A stretch of 64,000 nucleotides of DNA from Brachyspira intermedia PWS/A (GTDB lineage: Bacteria > Spirochaetota > Brachyspiria > Brachyspirales > Brachyspiraceae): contig NC_017243.1 in assembly GCF_000223215.1 (NCBI RefSeq), forward strand, positions 2,728,001 through 2,792,000, read 5' to 3'. The notes under the pieces are model-generated. The model worked only from the letters and a program-made list of their open reading frames with translations, ran no database searches and was not told the DNA's origin. The position numbers and the translations under genes are program-made. Numbering within the stretch: position 1 is the first letter of the stretch; each line of letters begins with the position of its first letter. Of this stretch, positions 8,100 to 17,134 are shown in pieces.

Positions 8100-9077
8100 T
8101 TAATATTTATCCAATATAGAAGCTACTTCTTCATCTCCTAATTCTCTAGCTATATTTGCCAAATCTTTAGCTTTTTTCTTGGCAAGATTAGGATTAGCAT
8201 TATTTTCAAGTAACATTAAAGCTGCATCAAAATTACCATTTTCAACAGCATAAGATAGAGCTGTTTCTCCGTCTTTATCTACCATATTCACATCAGCGCC
8301 ATTCTCAAGTAAAATACTAATAGCCTCTATAGATATTTCTCTTCCAGCGAAAGATATTAAAGGTGTTATTCCAGCTAAATTAGGCTTATTAATATTAACT
8401 GTTTTAGATAATATTTTAACTGTTTCAACATCATTTGCTAATAAAAGAGGTGTTATTCCTTCATCAGACACAGCATTAATATTAGCACCATTATCAACTA
8501 AAAATGCCACTACATCAGAATTAGAATTATCAGCAGCAAAGAATAAAGGAGTCCATCCATAATTATTAACAGCATTAACATCTGCTTTAGCAATTACCAA
8601 AAGCTCTACTACATTGAAATTACTATCATATATTCCTATACCTTGTCTAGACCATATATCAGTAGCATATAAAAGTGCTGTATAATTTCTTTTGTTTTTT
8701 ATATTAGCATCAGCATTATTTTGTATAAGTGCATTTACTAAATCAGCATATCCATAATATGAAGCTATCATTAAAGCTGTAGTACCTTCATCAAAAGTTA
8801 CACTAAGATCATATTCTGTATCTTCTGCATTTACTATATTCGTAGTTTCTGTTAAAGTATTATTTATATTGCCTGAACTAATAAGATTTTTTATTATATC
8901 TATACAAGGACTTTCTTCATATTCTGCTATAGCATCTTCTATGGATAAATCCTGAACTATATTTACACCTTCCATAGATGTTTCATTACTTTGAGTATTT
9001 TCATCAACATTTACATTAGACTTTTGAGTGCATGATAATAGTATCAATAATAAAAATGTGCATAAAATAAATCTCAT
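8100..9077 (-). CDS. Ankyrin-repeat lipoprotein
   Basis: Exported protein with lipobox LLSC at about residues 13-16 (MRFILCTFLLLILLSC), followed by a Ser/Asn-rich linker. From about residue 90 there are five or six ankyrin repeats, recognised by repeated GTTALMIASYYGYADLV, GWTPLFFAADN and GETALSYAVENGNFDAA units. Length 325. Ankyrin lipoproteins are expanded in Brachyspira and are thought to mediate protein contacts at the cell surface or in the periplasm; the partner is unknown. Confidence 0.87.
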   Translation of the reverse strand: MRFILCTFLLLILLSCTQKSNVNVDENTQSNETSMEGVNIVQDLSIEDAIAEYEESPCIDIIKNLISSGNINNTLTETTNIVNAEDTEYDLSVTFDEGTTALMIASYYGYADLVNALIQNNADANIKNKRNYTALLYATDIWSRQGIGIYDSNFNVVELLVIAKADVNAVNNYGWTPLFFAADNSNSDVVAFLVDNGANINAVSDEGITPLLLANDVETVKILSKTVNINKPNLAGITPLISFAGREISIEAISILLENGADVNMVDKDGETALSYAVENGNFDAALMLLENNANPNLAKKKAKDLANIARELGDEEVASILDKY

Positions 9078-9145
9078 AACAGTCCCCCAATAGTTATATT
9101 TACATATTGAACTATTATCTATATATTACCATATATTATTATCAA

Positions 9146-9724
9146 TTACAATATATTTTCTACAAAATGATTTGTATATTTATTCCAGTAGCCTTTATAA
9201 ACTCTTTTATTATAATCATCTAAATTTAACTGATACATTCTAAATATAACTTTTATATTTTTGGGCTGACATAATTCCTCATAGCTATATTGATAATGCA
9301 TTCCTATTTTTTTCATTACTTCACCGCTTGCAATATTATTTATATCATGAGTAGCTGTTATATATTTTATATTATCTTTCTTTAATTCTTCTATAACTCT
9401 TCTTGAAGCCTCTGTGATTATTCCCATGTTCCAATATTCTTTTTTAAGTCCATATCCAAAATCATTATTGTCATTATTGTTTTCAAGATGCACATAACCT
9501 ATAGGTACATTATCTTCTTTTAAACATACTGCATATCTATAAAAATTATGATTATCATTTGTATCTAAATAAAATTTTTGTAAATGTATTTTAGTTTCTT
9601 CTAAACTTTGAAAAGGAAACCATGGAAGGTATTTATTGACTTCTTCATCAGATAATATACTAAATAAAGCTTCAGCATCATCGATATTAAATTTTCTTAT
9701 TATAAGTCTTTGTGTATTTAACAT
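9146..9724 (-). CDS. GNAT family N-acetyltransferase (RimJ/RimL type)
   Basis: Acetyl-CoA-dependent N-acetyltransferase of the Acetyltransf_3 group (192 residues). It opens MLNTQRLIIRKFNIDDAEALF, typical of the RimJ/RimL branch. The middle has a strand IGYVHLENNNDNNDFGYGL, then YWNMGIITEASRRVIEEL (motif A region) and NIASGEVMKKIGM (motif B region, usual N..S..v.ekiGF). Substrate unknown; relatives modify ribosomal proteins or small amines. A family B repeat lies in its upstream region. Confidence 0.85.
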   Translation of the reverse strand: MLNTQRLIIRKFNIDDAEALFSILSDEEVNKYLPWFPFQSLEETKIHLQKFYLDTNDNHNFYRYAVCLKEDNVPIGYVHLENNNDNNDFGYGLKKEYWNMGIITEASRRVIEELKKDNIKYITATHDINNIASGEVMKKIGMHYQYSYEELCQPKNIKVIFRMYQLNLDDYNKRVYKGYWNKYTNHFVENIL

Positions 9725-9750
9725 ATTATTTCCTCAATATAATGAATTAA

Positions 9751-10090
9751 TTACATTTGCCCACCCTTTAGGCTTTTTATCTTCTCTGGTATTTCAACAT
9801 TATTTTTCTTCTTTGCATTATACAGTCATTTTTGCTGCCCGCCCAAAATTTTTTTTTTAAATTATAGTATCATCACCACACGCAGAGTAAAACTCAAAAA
9901 TATAGATTTATTTTTAATTCAAATTTATTTATATTGCAAATTTAGTTCACCGTGCGTTAAGTAAATTTCAAATTCTTTAAAAAATTTGGGTGGGTGCTAA
10001 AATTTCTAATTAAGCTATAAAGATGATGAAAATAAAAATTAAAAATAAAGCAATGAGGAATAAAGGGTGGGATTCAAAATAAAATTTCTA
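9751..10090. repeat. Mirrored-box repeat, family B copy 1
   Basis: Six GC-rich boxes lie in an AT-rich spacer, in mirror order: CCCACCC 9760-9766, CCCGCCC 9838-9844, CACACG 9877-9882, CGTGCG 9951-9956, GGGTGGG 9988-9994 and GGGTGGG 10065-10071. All pairs are centred at 9915.5-9916.5. It ends in a conserved ATTCAAAATAAAATTT. The stretch 9725-10143 holds nothing else except the sdaAA terminator. Confidence 0.8.
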
Positions 10091-10096
10091 TATATT

Positions 10097-10130
10097 AAAA
10101 AAGCCTACAAAAAATATTTGTAAGCTTTTT
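10097..10130 (-). terminator. Terminator of the serine dehydratase operon
   Basis: An inverted repeat AAAAAGCCTACAAA / TTTGTAAGCTTTTT sits behind the leftward sdaAA gene. Read on the minus strand it ends in a T run. Confidence 0.7.
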
Positions 10131-10143
10131 ATAATATTATATA

Positions 10144-10974
10144 TTATTTATTTATTTTTCCTAAAAGCTTTTCAGCAATAGCACGTCCAGTAGGAGTATT
10201 GGCAAGTCCGCCTTGAGAAGTTTCTTTAAATCTTTCATCCATTCCATCGCCAACTTCTTTCATAGCAGATACAACCTCATCAGCTGGTATAACGCTTCTA
10301 AATCCAGCACAAGCCATCTCAGCAGAAACCATAGCATGAACAGCAGCCATAACATTTTTACCCATACAAGGCACTTCAACGAATCCAGCAATAGGATCGC
10401 ATATAAGCCCAAGCATAGCCGATATAGTAAGAGCAAAAGCATCCGCACATTGCTGAGGAGTAGCACCCATAATCTCAGCACAAGCACTGGCCGCCATACC
10501 TGCAGCAGAACCGCATTCAGCCATACATCCGCCTTCAGCACCTGCAAATGTTGCTATCTGTGCTATAATGTCAGCTAATCCAGCAGCTGTAAACATTGAT
10601 TTTACTACATCCTCTTTTTTATATCCTCTGTTCTCACATACTGTAAGTACCGCAGGCATTACACCGCAGCTTCCTGCAGTAGGAGCAGCTATTATTTTAC
10701 CCATACAAGCATTATAACCGCTTACGGCCATTGCAGCAGTTACAACCTCACCTATTGTTTCACCTAATATGCTTTTCTTAGATTTATAAAAATTCTCTAC
10801 TATCTCAACACATTCATTTTGCAAACCTGTTACAAAATTGAATTTATCCTTTTTACCATTCACAACAGCTTCTTTCATTATATCATAATAAGAAGTCATA
10901 TTATTAATAACAGTTTGCCTATCTGTTTTCTGAGACTGAGCCTCTATATCTATTACTATATCGCTTATTTTCAC
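10144..10974 (-). CDS. sdaAA: L-serine dehydratase, iron-sulfur-dependent, alpha subunit
   Basis: Catalytic subunit of the [4Fe-4S] L-serine deaminase, which turns L-serine into pyruvate and ammonia. The signature blocks are present: GKIIAAPTAGSCGVMPAVL (about residues 92-110), GGCMAECGSAAGMAASA (about 148-164) and LICDPIAGFVEVPC (about 190-203). These contain the Cys residues expected to hold the cluster. Length 276 matches the separate alpha subunit of Gram-positive-type enzymes. It lies 75 bases downstream of the beta-subunit gene and is followed by a terminator. Serine fermentation fits an anaerobic gut organism. Confidence 0.95.
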   Translation of the reverse strand: MKISDIVIDIEAQSQKTDRQTVINNMTSYYDIMKEAVVNGKKDKFNFVTGLQNECVEIVENFYKSKKSILGETIGEVVTAAMAVSGYNACMGKIIAAPTAGSCGVMPAVLTVCENRGYKKEDVVKSMFTAAGLADIIAQIATFAGAEGGCMAECGSAAGMAASACAEIMGATPQQCADAFALTISAMLGLICDPIAGFVEVPCMGKNVMAAVHAMVSAEMACAGFRSVIPADEVVSAMKEVGDGMDERFKETSQGGLANTPTGRAIAEKLLGKINK

Positions 10975-11049
10975 TTTTTTTCCGTAGCTAAAGCCACTAA
11001 TGATTCTATAGATTTTATATCCATAATATTTTAATACTCCATATAATAT

Positions 11050-11724
11050 TTAATATAACTTATCTAAAAATACAAAGTCCCTTATATTTTCAATTTTTCT
11101 TATTTTTTCCTCTATATCTTTTGATATAACATCAGTCATACCAATAACAATAATAGCATATCCTCTATTAGGACCTTCAAATTGAGGAGTTACATTCATA
11201 TTTTCAATATTTATTCCTTTTTCAAATATAATAGAAGTAACTTTAGCTATAATACCAGGAACATCTTTATTAACTATAGCAATAGTAGGGAAATCTCCTT
11301 TATAATGCACTTCTATACCATTAACTTTATCCAAAACTATCAATCCTCCTCCTATAGAAGAAGCTAATATATCAATCTCATTAGTTTCGCCTTTAGCTTC
11401 AATATATACAGTATTAGGGTGAAAAGCCTCTCTTAATTTTGTAGGAATAAACTCATATTTAAGATTAGCCTTTTCAGCAAAACTGTAGCTATCTCTAAGT
11501 CTAGGGTCATCAGTTTCAAAACCTAAAAGTCCTGCCAAAATAGCCTTATCAGTTCCATGACCTTTCCAAGTTAAAGCAAAAGAACCATGCAAATATATTT
11601 TTGCCTCTTTTACATCTTCGCCCAAAATCTTCTTAGCAAGTTTCCCAATACGGCAAGCTCCAGCTGTATGAGAACTTGAAGGCCCTATCATTACAGGACC
11701 TATTATATCAAATAATCCAGCCAT
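11050..11724 (-). CDS. sdaAB: L-serine dehydratase, iron-sulfur-dependent, beta subunit
   Basis: Beta subunit of the two-subunit L-serine dehydratase. The N-terminal domain carries GPVMIGPSSSHTAGACRIG (about residues 9-27), the canonical SSSHT substrate/cluster region. A C-terminal ACT domain (about 148-224) begins FPTIAIVNKDVPGIIAKVTS, the usual amino-acid-sensing fold. Length 224 is typical. It is first in the leftward operon with sdaAA; the ACT domain suggests feedback or structural control by serine. Confidence 0.95.
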   Translation of the reverse strand: MAGLFDIIGPVMIGPSSSHTAGACRIGKLAKKILGEDVKEAKIYLHGSFALTWKGHGTDKAILAGLLGFETDDPRLRDSYSFAEKANLKYEFIPTKLREAFHPNTVYIEAKGETNEIDILASSIGGGLIVLDKVNGIEVHYKGDFPTIAIVNKDVPGIIAKVTSIIFEKGINIENMNVTPQFEGPNRGYAIIVIGMTDVISKDIEEKIRKIENIRDFVFLDKLY

Positions 11725-11874
11725 ATAATTCCCTCCATTTCATAATTATAATTTAACATAATAAATAATTTTTGAATATAGTTTTTTATTATTTTTTATT
11801 TAAGACAAATAAAAATATTGTTAAAAAGTACAATTAATCTATAGATAATTACTATTAATAAGAATATTTAAATA

Positions 11875-12801
11875 TCAGAATAATAAACTTATCTCAAGTC
11901 CAACCTTAGTTTCATAACCGAAATAACTAGATGCTCCTCTAGGCTTTCCATAACCAACCTTCAAAGATATAGCATATCTATAAAACTCAATACCTATACC
12001 AAAATTAACAGCAGCATGCCAAGGATCTTTTATAAATCCAAGTTTATCTTTCTTATCCAAAATGGCAGCAATATTTATTCCTGTTATTAAGCTGATTTGA
12101 TCTTTATATAAAGGAAATCTATAATCTAATCCTGTATGTATTCTAAATAATTGCGGACTATTTCCTACAGCATTATAAGAAATTTCAGAACCTAAATAAA
12201 TACTGAAATTTTTAATATAATAATAAACTGCTATAGAACCAAATTCATAACTGCTTCCGCTTTTTATTTTAGTATCGCCTTTAAATCCATCTACCAAATG
12301 TGTGGATTGATGATACATGGGTATAAATCTTATTTTCATATTAATTCCAACAAGATTCTGAAGCCATAAATCAGCAAATACCATAAACTGACCAGAAAAA
12401 TCATAAACATCAAATAATCCGCTGCTTCTTCCAAGTATAGATATTTCCATAGCTCCGCCCATGCCTACAGAAAAATATTTATTTCTATAAAACATTATTT
12501 CACTTGCCAAACGGCCTTCTACATAAACAGATACGGATTTAAAATCCCAGTTTACATCAGGAGCAATGAGCGATAAATTCTTCTCTACATTAAAGTTTTT
12601 AGCAAATAATATACGCCCTATAAAAGCTCTAGGATCCTGCCAACCCATATAATATTTATCAACTTCATATATACGAAAAGGATTAGTAAAAGTATAATCA
12701 TCACCCAAATAATTTAAATCATTATTTAATTGTTCTTCCTGAGAATATAAATTCAATGAACTTAATAATATTAATAATACTATAATTAATTTAGTTTTCA
12801 T
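11875..12801 (-). CDS. Putative outer-membrane beta-barrel protein (DUF1207-like)
   Basis: A 308-residue exported protein with a cleavable signal peptide (MKTKLIIVLLILLSSLNLYSQ). The rest alternates aromatic and polar residues in strand-like segments (FRIHTGLDYRFPLYKDQIS, EFYRYAISLKVGYGKPRG) and ends in the hydrophobic ...LEISLLF, all typical of an outer-membrane barrel. The WQDPRAFIGRILFAK stretch and the overall spacing recall DUF1207 proteins; that assignment is from memory and uncertain. Function unknown. Monocistronic. Confidence 0.65.
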   Translation of the reverse strand: MKTKLIIVLLILLSSLNLYSQEEQLNNDLNYLGDDYTFTNPFRIYEVDKYYMGWQDPRAFIGRILFAKNFNVEKNLSLIAPDVNWDFKSVSVYVEGRLASEIMFYRNKYFSVGMGGAMEISILGRSSGLFDVYDFSGQFMVFADLWLQNLVGINMKIRFIPMYHQSTHLVDGFKGDTKIKSGSSYEFGSIAVYYYIKNFSIYLGSEISYNAVGNSPQLFRIHTGLDYRFPLYKDQISLITGINIAAILDKKDKLGFIKDPWHAAVNFGIGIEFYRYAISLKVGYGKPRGASSYFGYETKVGLEISLLF

Positions 12802-12895
12802 TTTACATCTCTTAATATTTATTTACTATTAAGTATCATATTTTAATATAATAAAGACTTTTTCTCAATAGAGATATATAAAATTATAAAAAATA

Positions 12896-12928
12896 AAAAG
12901 CAATGATGCCAAACACACCATTGCTTTT
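12896..12928 (-). terminator. Rho-independent terminator of the TPR gene
   Basis: AAAAAGCAATG and CATTGCTTTTT form an 11-bp stem around a 12-13 base loop, with T/A runs on both sides, so it can serve either direction. It follows the leftward TPR gene. Confidence 0.8.
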
Positions 12929-12957
12929 TTTATTTCATAATGAAGATAATCAAAAAA

Positions 12958-13788
12958 TTAATTTAATTTCTTAGGTATTCGTACATTCTTTAATGCCTCT
13001 AATCTTTGAACTATAGCCTTTTGAACATCAAAATTACTAGGCTCAACATTATCAAAATCATATTTAACAGCAAGCATTAAAGTTTCTTTTTCTAGAACAT
13101 AATTACGCATTCTTCTATATATTAAAGACATTCTAAAAAGAGATAATTTTTGTCTGTATCCGTTAATATATGCCTGTCTGTAATAATCTACAGCCGAAGT
13201 ACCTCTATTCTTACTTCCATAATGTTCTGCCAATTTAAAATAGATTCTTCCTTTTTCATAATTTTTATAAGTATTTTCAGCCATAGTAATGATTTCTTTT
13301 TCTACAGCAGCATAATTATTTTCATCTATCAATTTTTCATATATATATAAAAGACTGAAATATGCATCCAATTTATATGCTGGTATTGTAAGATTAGTAG
13401 CCAAATTTATAGCCCTTTTATATTCTTCTATAGCCAAATGATAAGAAGCAGCTCCTCCCTGTTCTGCTGGATTGCCGGCTTCTTTTTCATATATTAAACC
13501 TAAAAAATAATGAGCATCTGCATTATCAGGATAATACATCAAAGTTTTATTCATTATATATAAAGCATAAGGAATATCGCCGTTATGTATTGCTCTTTTT
13601 GCCTCTCCTATATATACCCAAGCAGGTTCCAATTTACCGCTGAATAATGATTCGTAGGTATTTGTGTCCATCTCCATAGTTCTAACAGTATCTGCTGTCC
13701 TATTAGGAGTATTAAGGGATTGTCCCTGAGCATATATTGATAAACAAGTCAATATTAATATACCAAATATAAAAAATATACGTTTCAT
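12958..13788 (-). CDS. Exported TPR protein
   Basis: Signal peptide MKRIFFIFGILILTCLSIYAQ, then a mature 255-residue helical protein with tetratricopeptide units. The clearest are about residues 82-115 (ADAHYFLGLIYEKEAGNPAEQ), 116-150 and 180-215 (GRIYFKLAEHYGSKNRGTSAV). It is probably periplasmic and a protein-binding scaffold; the partner is unknown. It stands alone between the barrel protein and the beta-galactosidase gene, with its own terminator. Confidence 0.8.
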   Translation of the reverse strand: MKRIFFIFGILILTCLSIYAQGQSLNTPNRTADTVRTMEMDTNTYESLFSGKLEPAWVYIGEAKRAIHNGDIPYALYIMNKTLMYYPDNADAHYFLGLIYEKEAGNPAEQGGAASYHLAIEEYKRAINLATNLTIPAYKLDAYFSLLYIYEKLIDENNYAAVEKEIITMAENTYKNYEKGRIYFKLAEHYGSKNRGTSAVDYYRQAYINGYRQKLSLFRMSLIYRRMRNYVLEKETLMLAVKYDFDNVEPSNFDVQKAIVQRLEALKNVRIPKKLN

Positions 13789-13851
13789 AAGCTAAATCAA
13801 AAATAAAGTTTTATTGTCTAAAGTATCGGTATAATAAATTTTTACATTATA

Positions 13852-15630
13852 CTATTTTTTTATTTCTTTATATATTGGCTTATCTTTGAGTGCTATAGTA
13901 TCTGCAAATACATTTTCAGTTTCAAATATAATTATTTCATTTTTTCCAGTTTTCAAAAGAGGAGCGGGTATATATAAGTAACATACAGGACCTTCACTCC
14001 AGTATCTTCCTAAGTTAAAGCCATTTATAAATGCAGCACCTTTTCCAAGTTTGGAACAATCAAGGAAAGTATCTGCTGGCTCTTTAACATCAAATTCATA
14101 ACGGTAGAATGAAGGAGTATTTTCTATCCATTTTGAGCTGAAATCAACATCTTTTATATTATCAAGTGGTAATGCATACTGCTCCCAGCCAGTTTCAAAA
14201 TGTATATCAGCCATAACTCCTATACGAATACCCTTAACCTGACTGCATTCCTGAAGTTTATAGCCGTAATTAACACGTCCTACATTTTCAACCAATAATT
14301 CTAATACATTATCACCATTATTAAAATGCATTTCAATAGGCTCTATAAGCTCATCTTGATATTTTACGCCTTTATATTCACCATTCAAATAAAAATGGAC
14401 TCTGTCTGAAGCTCCTACTGCCCTTACATTCATATTATTGTCAAATCCTTTCACTGTAGTTCTATAAAGCATATAACCATATCCTCTGCCTGCTTTTTCC
14501 ATAGTTATAGGGGCATCACTTTTCTGACATTTTGATATTTTATCTATTACTGAAAATAATGAAGTTTTATCTTTGAGTTTTGCCTCTCCAAAATCTGCTC
14601 TTTTATGATCTCTAGGCTCAAAAGTTTTTATTTCAGGAAATAATTCATTTATAAGTTTCTGAAGTTTATAAAATTTCTCTGTAGGCTCTCCCCATTCTGT
14701 AAGAACTGCATCATAATCATAAGATGTAATTTGAGGAAAATCAGTATAACCTGTTACAGAAGTACCATTATAAAAACCGAAATTTGTTCCTCCTATAAAC
14801 ATATATAAATTTATACTGCCTCTTTTTATAATTTCTTTTACTTCCATAATGAAATCGTCAGCATCTCTTTTGATTATAGGCTCTTTCCATAGATTAAACC
14901 AACCATCCCAAAATTCCATACACATTAATGGATTTTTTATACCTTTTCTTTCAAAGAATTTTTCAGTAGCATCAAAACTTTCTTTAGCTTGAGAGCCAAA
15001 ATTAACAGTAGCTAATATTCCATCATCTACTAATGTTCCAGCTTCTAAAACAGCATCCCAAGCTCCATCTGAAGTAAATAAAGGTACTTCAGCACCATGT
15101 TTAACCATAAGATTTTTTAAAGCTTTAAGATATTCTTTATCATTACCAAAAGAACCGTATTCATTTTCAATTTGCATCATAATTACAGGACCATTTCTAG
15201 TAATTTGTAAATCTGCAATTTGTTTAAATAATTCTTTATAATAAGCATCAACTTTACTTAAAAATAATTCCGTATTAGTACGAACTTTCATATTATCATA
15301 TCTTAAAAGCCAAGCAGGAAGTCCTCCGAATTCCCATTCAGCACATATATAAGGAGTAGGTCTTAATATAACCAATAAATCCATTTTCTGAGCAAGTTTA
15401 ATAAAAGATGCTATATCTTTATTGCCTGAAAAATCGAAAACGCCTTCGTCTATCTCATGAATATTCCAAGGTATATACGTTTCAACTGTATTAAACCCTG
15501 CTGCCTTTAAATTATAAAGACAATCCTCCCAATACTCTTCAACAAATCTAAAATAATGAATAGCTCCTGATAAAAGTTTTATAGGTTTACCATTTAAAAT
15601 AAAATCTTCTTTAACTTCAAAAACAGCCAT
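13852..15630 (-). CDS. Beta-galactosidase, glycoside hydrolase family 35
   Basis: Retaining beta-galactosidase, 592 residues. The TIM barrel occupies about residues 1-330, with the family entry LLSGAIHYFRF (19-29). The acid/base region is QIENEYGS at 153-160 (Glu157), and the probable nucleophile region is MCMEFWDGW (Glu239). C-terminal beta-sandwich domains carry the GxGxAFINGFNLGRYW jelly-roll signature near residue 545. There is no signal peptide, so it acts in the cytoplasm on imported oligosaccharides such as galacto-oligosaccharides from host glycans or diet. No transporter is adjacent. Confidence 0.93.
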   Translation of the reverse strand: MAVFEVKEDFILNGKPIKLLSGAIHYFRFVEEYWEDCLYNLKAAGFNTVETYIPWNIHEIDEGVFDFSGNKDIASFIKLAQKMDLLVILRPTPYICAEWEFGGLPAWLLRYDNMKVRTNTELFLSKVDAYYKELFKQIADLQITRNGPVIMMQIENEYGSFGNDKEYLKALKNLMVKHGAEVPLFTSDGAWDAVLEAGTLVDDGILATVNFGSQAKESFDATEKFFERKGIKNPLMCMEFWDGWFNLWKEPIIKRDADDFIMEVKEIIKRGSINLYMFIGGTNFGFYNGTSVTGYTDFPQITSYDYDAVLTEWGEPTEKFYKLQKLINELFPEIKTFEPRDHKRADFGEAKLKDKTSLFSVIDKISKCQKSDAPITMEKAGRGYGYMLYRTTVKGFDNNMNVRAVGASDRVHFYLNGEYKGVKYQDELIEPIEMHFNNGDNVLELLVENVGRVNYGYKLQECSQVKGIRIGVMADIHFETGWEQYALPLDNIKDVDFSSKWIENTPSFYRYEFDVKEPADTFLDCSKLGKGAAFINGFNLGRYWSEGPVCYLYIPAPLLKTGKNEIIIFETENVFADTIALKDKPIYKEIKK

Positions 15631-15669
15631 AATTTATATCCTTAATTTTTTATTTTTAAATAAAACAAA

Positions 15670-15706
15670 AAAAACTCTATTTAATAAAAATCAAATAGAG
15701 TTTTTT
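15670..15706 (-). terminator. Terminator overlapping the map stop codon
   Basis: AAAAACTCTATTT and AAATAGAGTTTTT form a 13-bp stem. The right arm contains the last codons of the methionine aminopeptidase gene, and the minus-strand reading ends in T residues. Confidence 0.8.
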
Positions 15707-16503
15707 AATTTATTAAGCAAGATATTTTTTACTATCTCATCATCTTCCAAAGCGGTTAGTATTTCAACACCATCTTCTTTAACGGCTACAGTATGTTCAT
15801 AATGTGCCGATAGAGAACCGTCCCTAGTTATGATAGTCCAATCATCATCTTCTATTAGAATTGCATGATGTCCCATATTAACCATAGGTTCTATTGCTAT
15901 AACCATATTAGTTTTAAGTATAGGTCCTGCTCCTTCTTTTCCTCTATTTGGAACGGCAGGCTCTTCATGCAAATTAGCACCTACTCCATGACCTTGAAAC
16001 TCTCTTACAAGAGAATAACCTGCATCTTCAGCGGTTTTTTGAATGGCATGAGAAACATCACCCAAATGAACTCCATCTTTTATCTTTTTTACACCATTAA
16101 AAAATGACTGCATAGTAACTTCAATCAATCTTGAAGCCTCTTCTGATACATTTCCTACTTTGAAAGTAAATGCTCTGTCTGAATGATATCCTTTATAATA
16201 TACGCCTATATCAAGACCTATTATATCTCCATCTTTTAAAATTTTCTTTTTGCTTGGTATTCCATGTATTACTTCATTATTTATAGAAGAACATATAGAA
16301 CCCGGAAAAGGAGGGTTACCATAGCCTTTAAATGAAGGTTTAGCATTATGTTTTCTTATATAGTCATAAACAAATTTATCTATTTCTTTAGTAGAGATTC
16401 CCGGCTGAATTATCTTTTCAACTTCTTTAAATACATTAGCCAATATATGTCCGCTTTCACGCATTAAATTAATTTCAGCTTGTGTTTTTATTTTTATAGC
16501 CAT
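15691..16503 (-). CDS. map: Methionine aminopeptidase, type I
   Basis: Removes N-terminal methionine from nascent proteins; cytosolic dinuclear metalloenzyme. Visible elements are GYGNPPFPGSICSSINNEVIHG (about residues 60-81), the metal-binding DIGVYYKGYHSDRAFTF (Asp ligands about 97 and 108), FQGHGVGANLHEEPAVPN (His about 171) and the IEPMVN Glu ligand followed by a later Glu in HYEHTVAV. Length 270 suits a type I enzyme without an N-terminal zinc extension. It lies 13 bases downstream of the bactofilin gene and is probably co-transcribed with it. Confidence 0.95.
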   Translation of the reverse strand: MAIKIKTQAEINLMRESGHILANVFKEVEKIIQPGISTKEIDKFVYDYIRKHNAKPSFKGYGNPPFPGSICSSINNEVIHGIPSKKKILKDGDIIGLDIGVYYKGYHSDRAFTFKVGNVSEEASRLIEVTMQSFFNGVKKIKDGVHLGDVSHAIQKTAEDAGYSLVREFQGHGVGANLHEEPAVPNRGKEGAGPILKTNMVIAIEPMVNMGHHAILIEDDDWTIITRDGSLSAHYEHTVAVKEDGVEILTALEDDEIVKNILLNKLKNSI

Positions 16504-16516
16504 TTATGAATACACC

Positions 16517-17047
16517 TTAATTAAAAATACTATTATTTGAATTATTATTATCTGTATTATAAGAGTCATAACTATTATAAGTATTATTATCTGATGAGGA
16601 AGTATTATCTGATGACAAATTATTATCAGAAGTATTATTATTTTCTGACATCTCATCTTCAATTTTTATACCTGTAAAAGATTCATGCACTACTTTTGTG
16701 ATATCTTTTTTCTGTCCGCCTGTAATAGTCATTTCTCCCTGTATAACAGCACCTTCACCTACATCTATTTTAGGAGCTTCTATATTACCTAAAACTCTTC
16801 CTGTTTCTATCAATATAACTTCTTTTTCAGCAGCTATATTACCAATCAAAGTACCTGCTATTGTAATACTTTCTGTTAGAATAGTGCTTGTTTTTACCTT
16901 ACCATTAGGTCCTATAATTAAATGTCCGTCTATTTTTAATTCACCTTCAAATTTTCCATCTATTTGAAAAGAACCTTTTACGATAAAAGTTCCTTTAAAA
17001 GATGAACCATCTCCTATAACACTGTTTACCATGTCTTTTCTTGCCAT
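16517..17047 (-). CDS. Bactofilin (polymer-forming cytoskeletal protein)
   Basis: Bactofilins assemble nucleotide-free filaments that shape the cell. The 176-residue protein has the conserved beta-helical core at about residues 8-115: GDGSSFKGTFIVKGSFQIDG, a series of G-x-I-x-A/G turns and VLGNIEAPKIDVGEGAVIQG. After it comes a low-complexity tail of Asn, Ser, Asp and Thr (about 135-176) that is likely disordered. In spirochaetes bactofilins affect helical shape and periplasmic flagella; that role here is by family analogy. It is immediately upstream of map. Confidence 0.92.
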   Translation of the reverse strand: MARKDMVNSVIGDGSSFKGTFIVKGSFQIDGKFEGELKIDGHLIIGPNGKVKTSTILTESITIAGTLIGNIAAEKEVILIETGRVLGNIEAPKIDVGEGAVIQGEMTITGGQKKDITKVVHESFTGIKIEDEMSENNNTSDNNLSSDNTSSSDNNTYNSYDSYNTDNNNSNNSIFN

Positions 17048-17134
17048 AAATTTAATCTCCTAAAGTTTCATTTTATAAGTTTAGTTATAAAAAGTCAATA
17101 TTATATATTAGCTTACAATAATTATAACATAATT

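Noticed and set aside
9636-9860. A rightward ORF overlapping the GNAT start and the family B repeat
   Set aside because: Antisense to a clear acetyltransferase and ends inside a repeat; no binding site.
9751-10090. Family B repeat as a CRISPR array
   Set aside because: The boxes are 6-7 bases, mirrored rather than direct repeats, and the spacing is fixed at three different values.
10213-10578. Ser/His-rich antisense ORF within sdaAA
   Set aside because: Shadow of the conserved serine dehydratase on the other strand.
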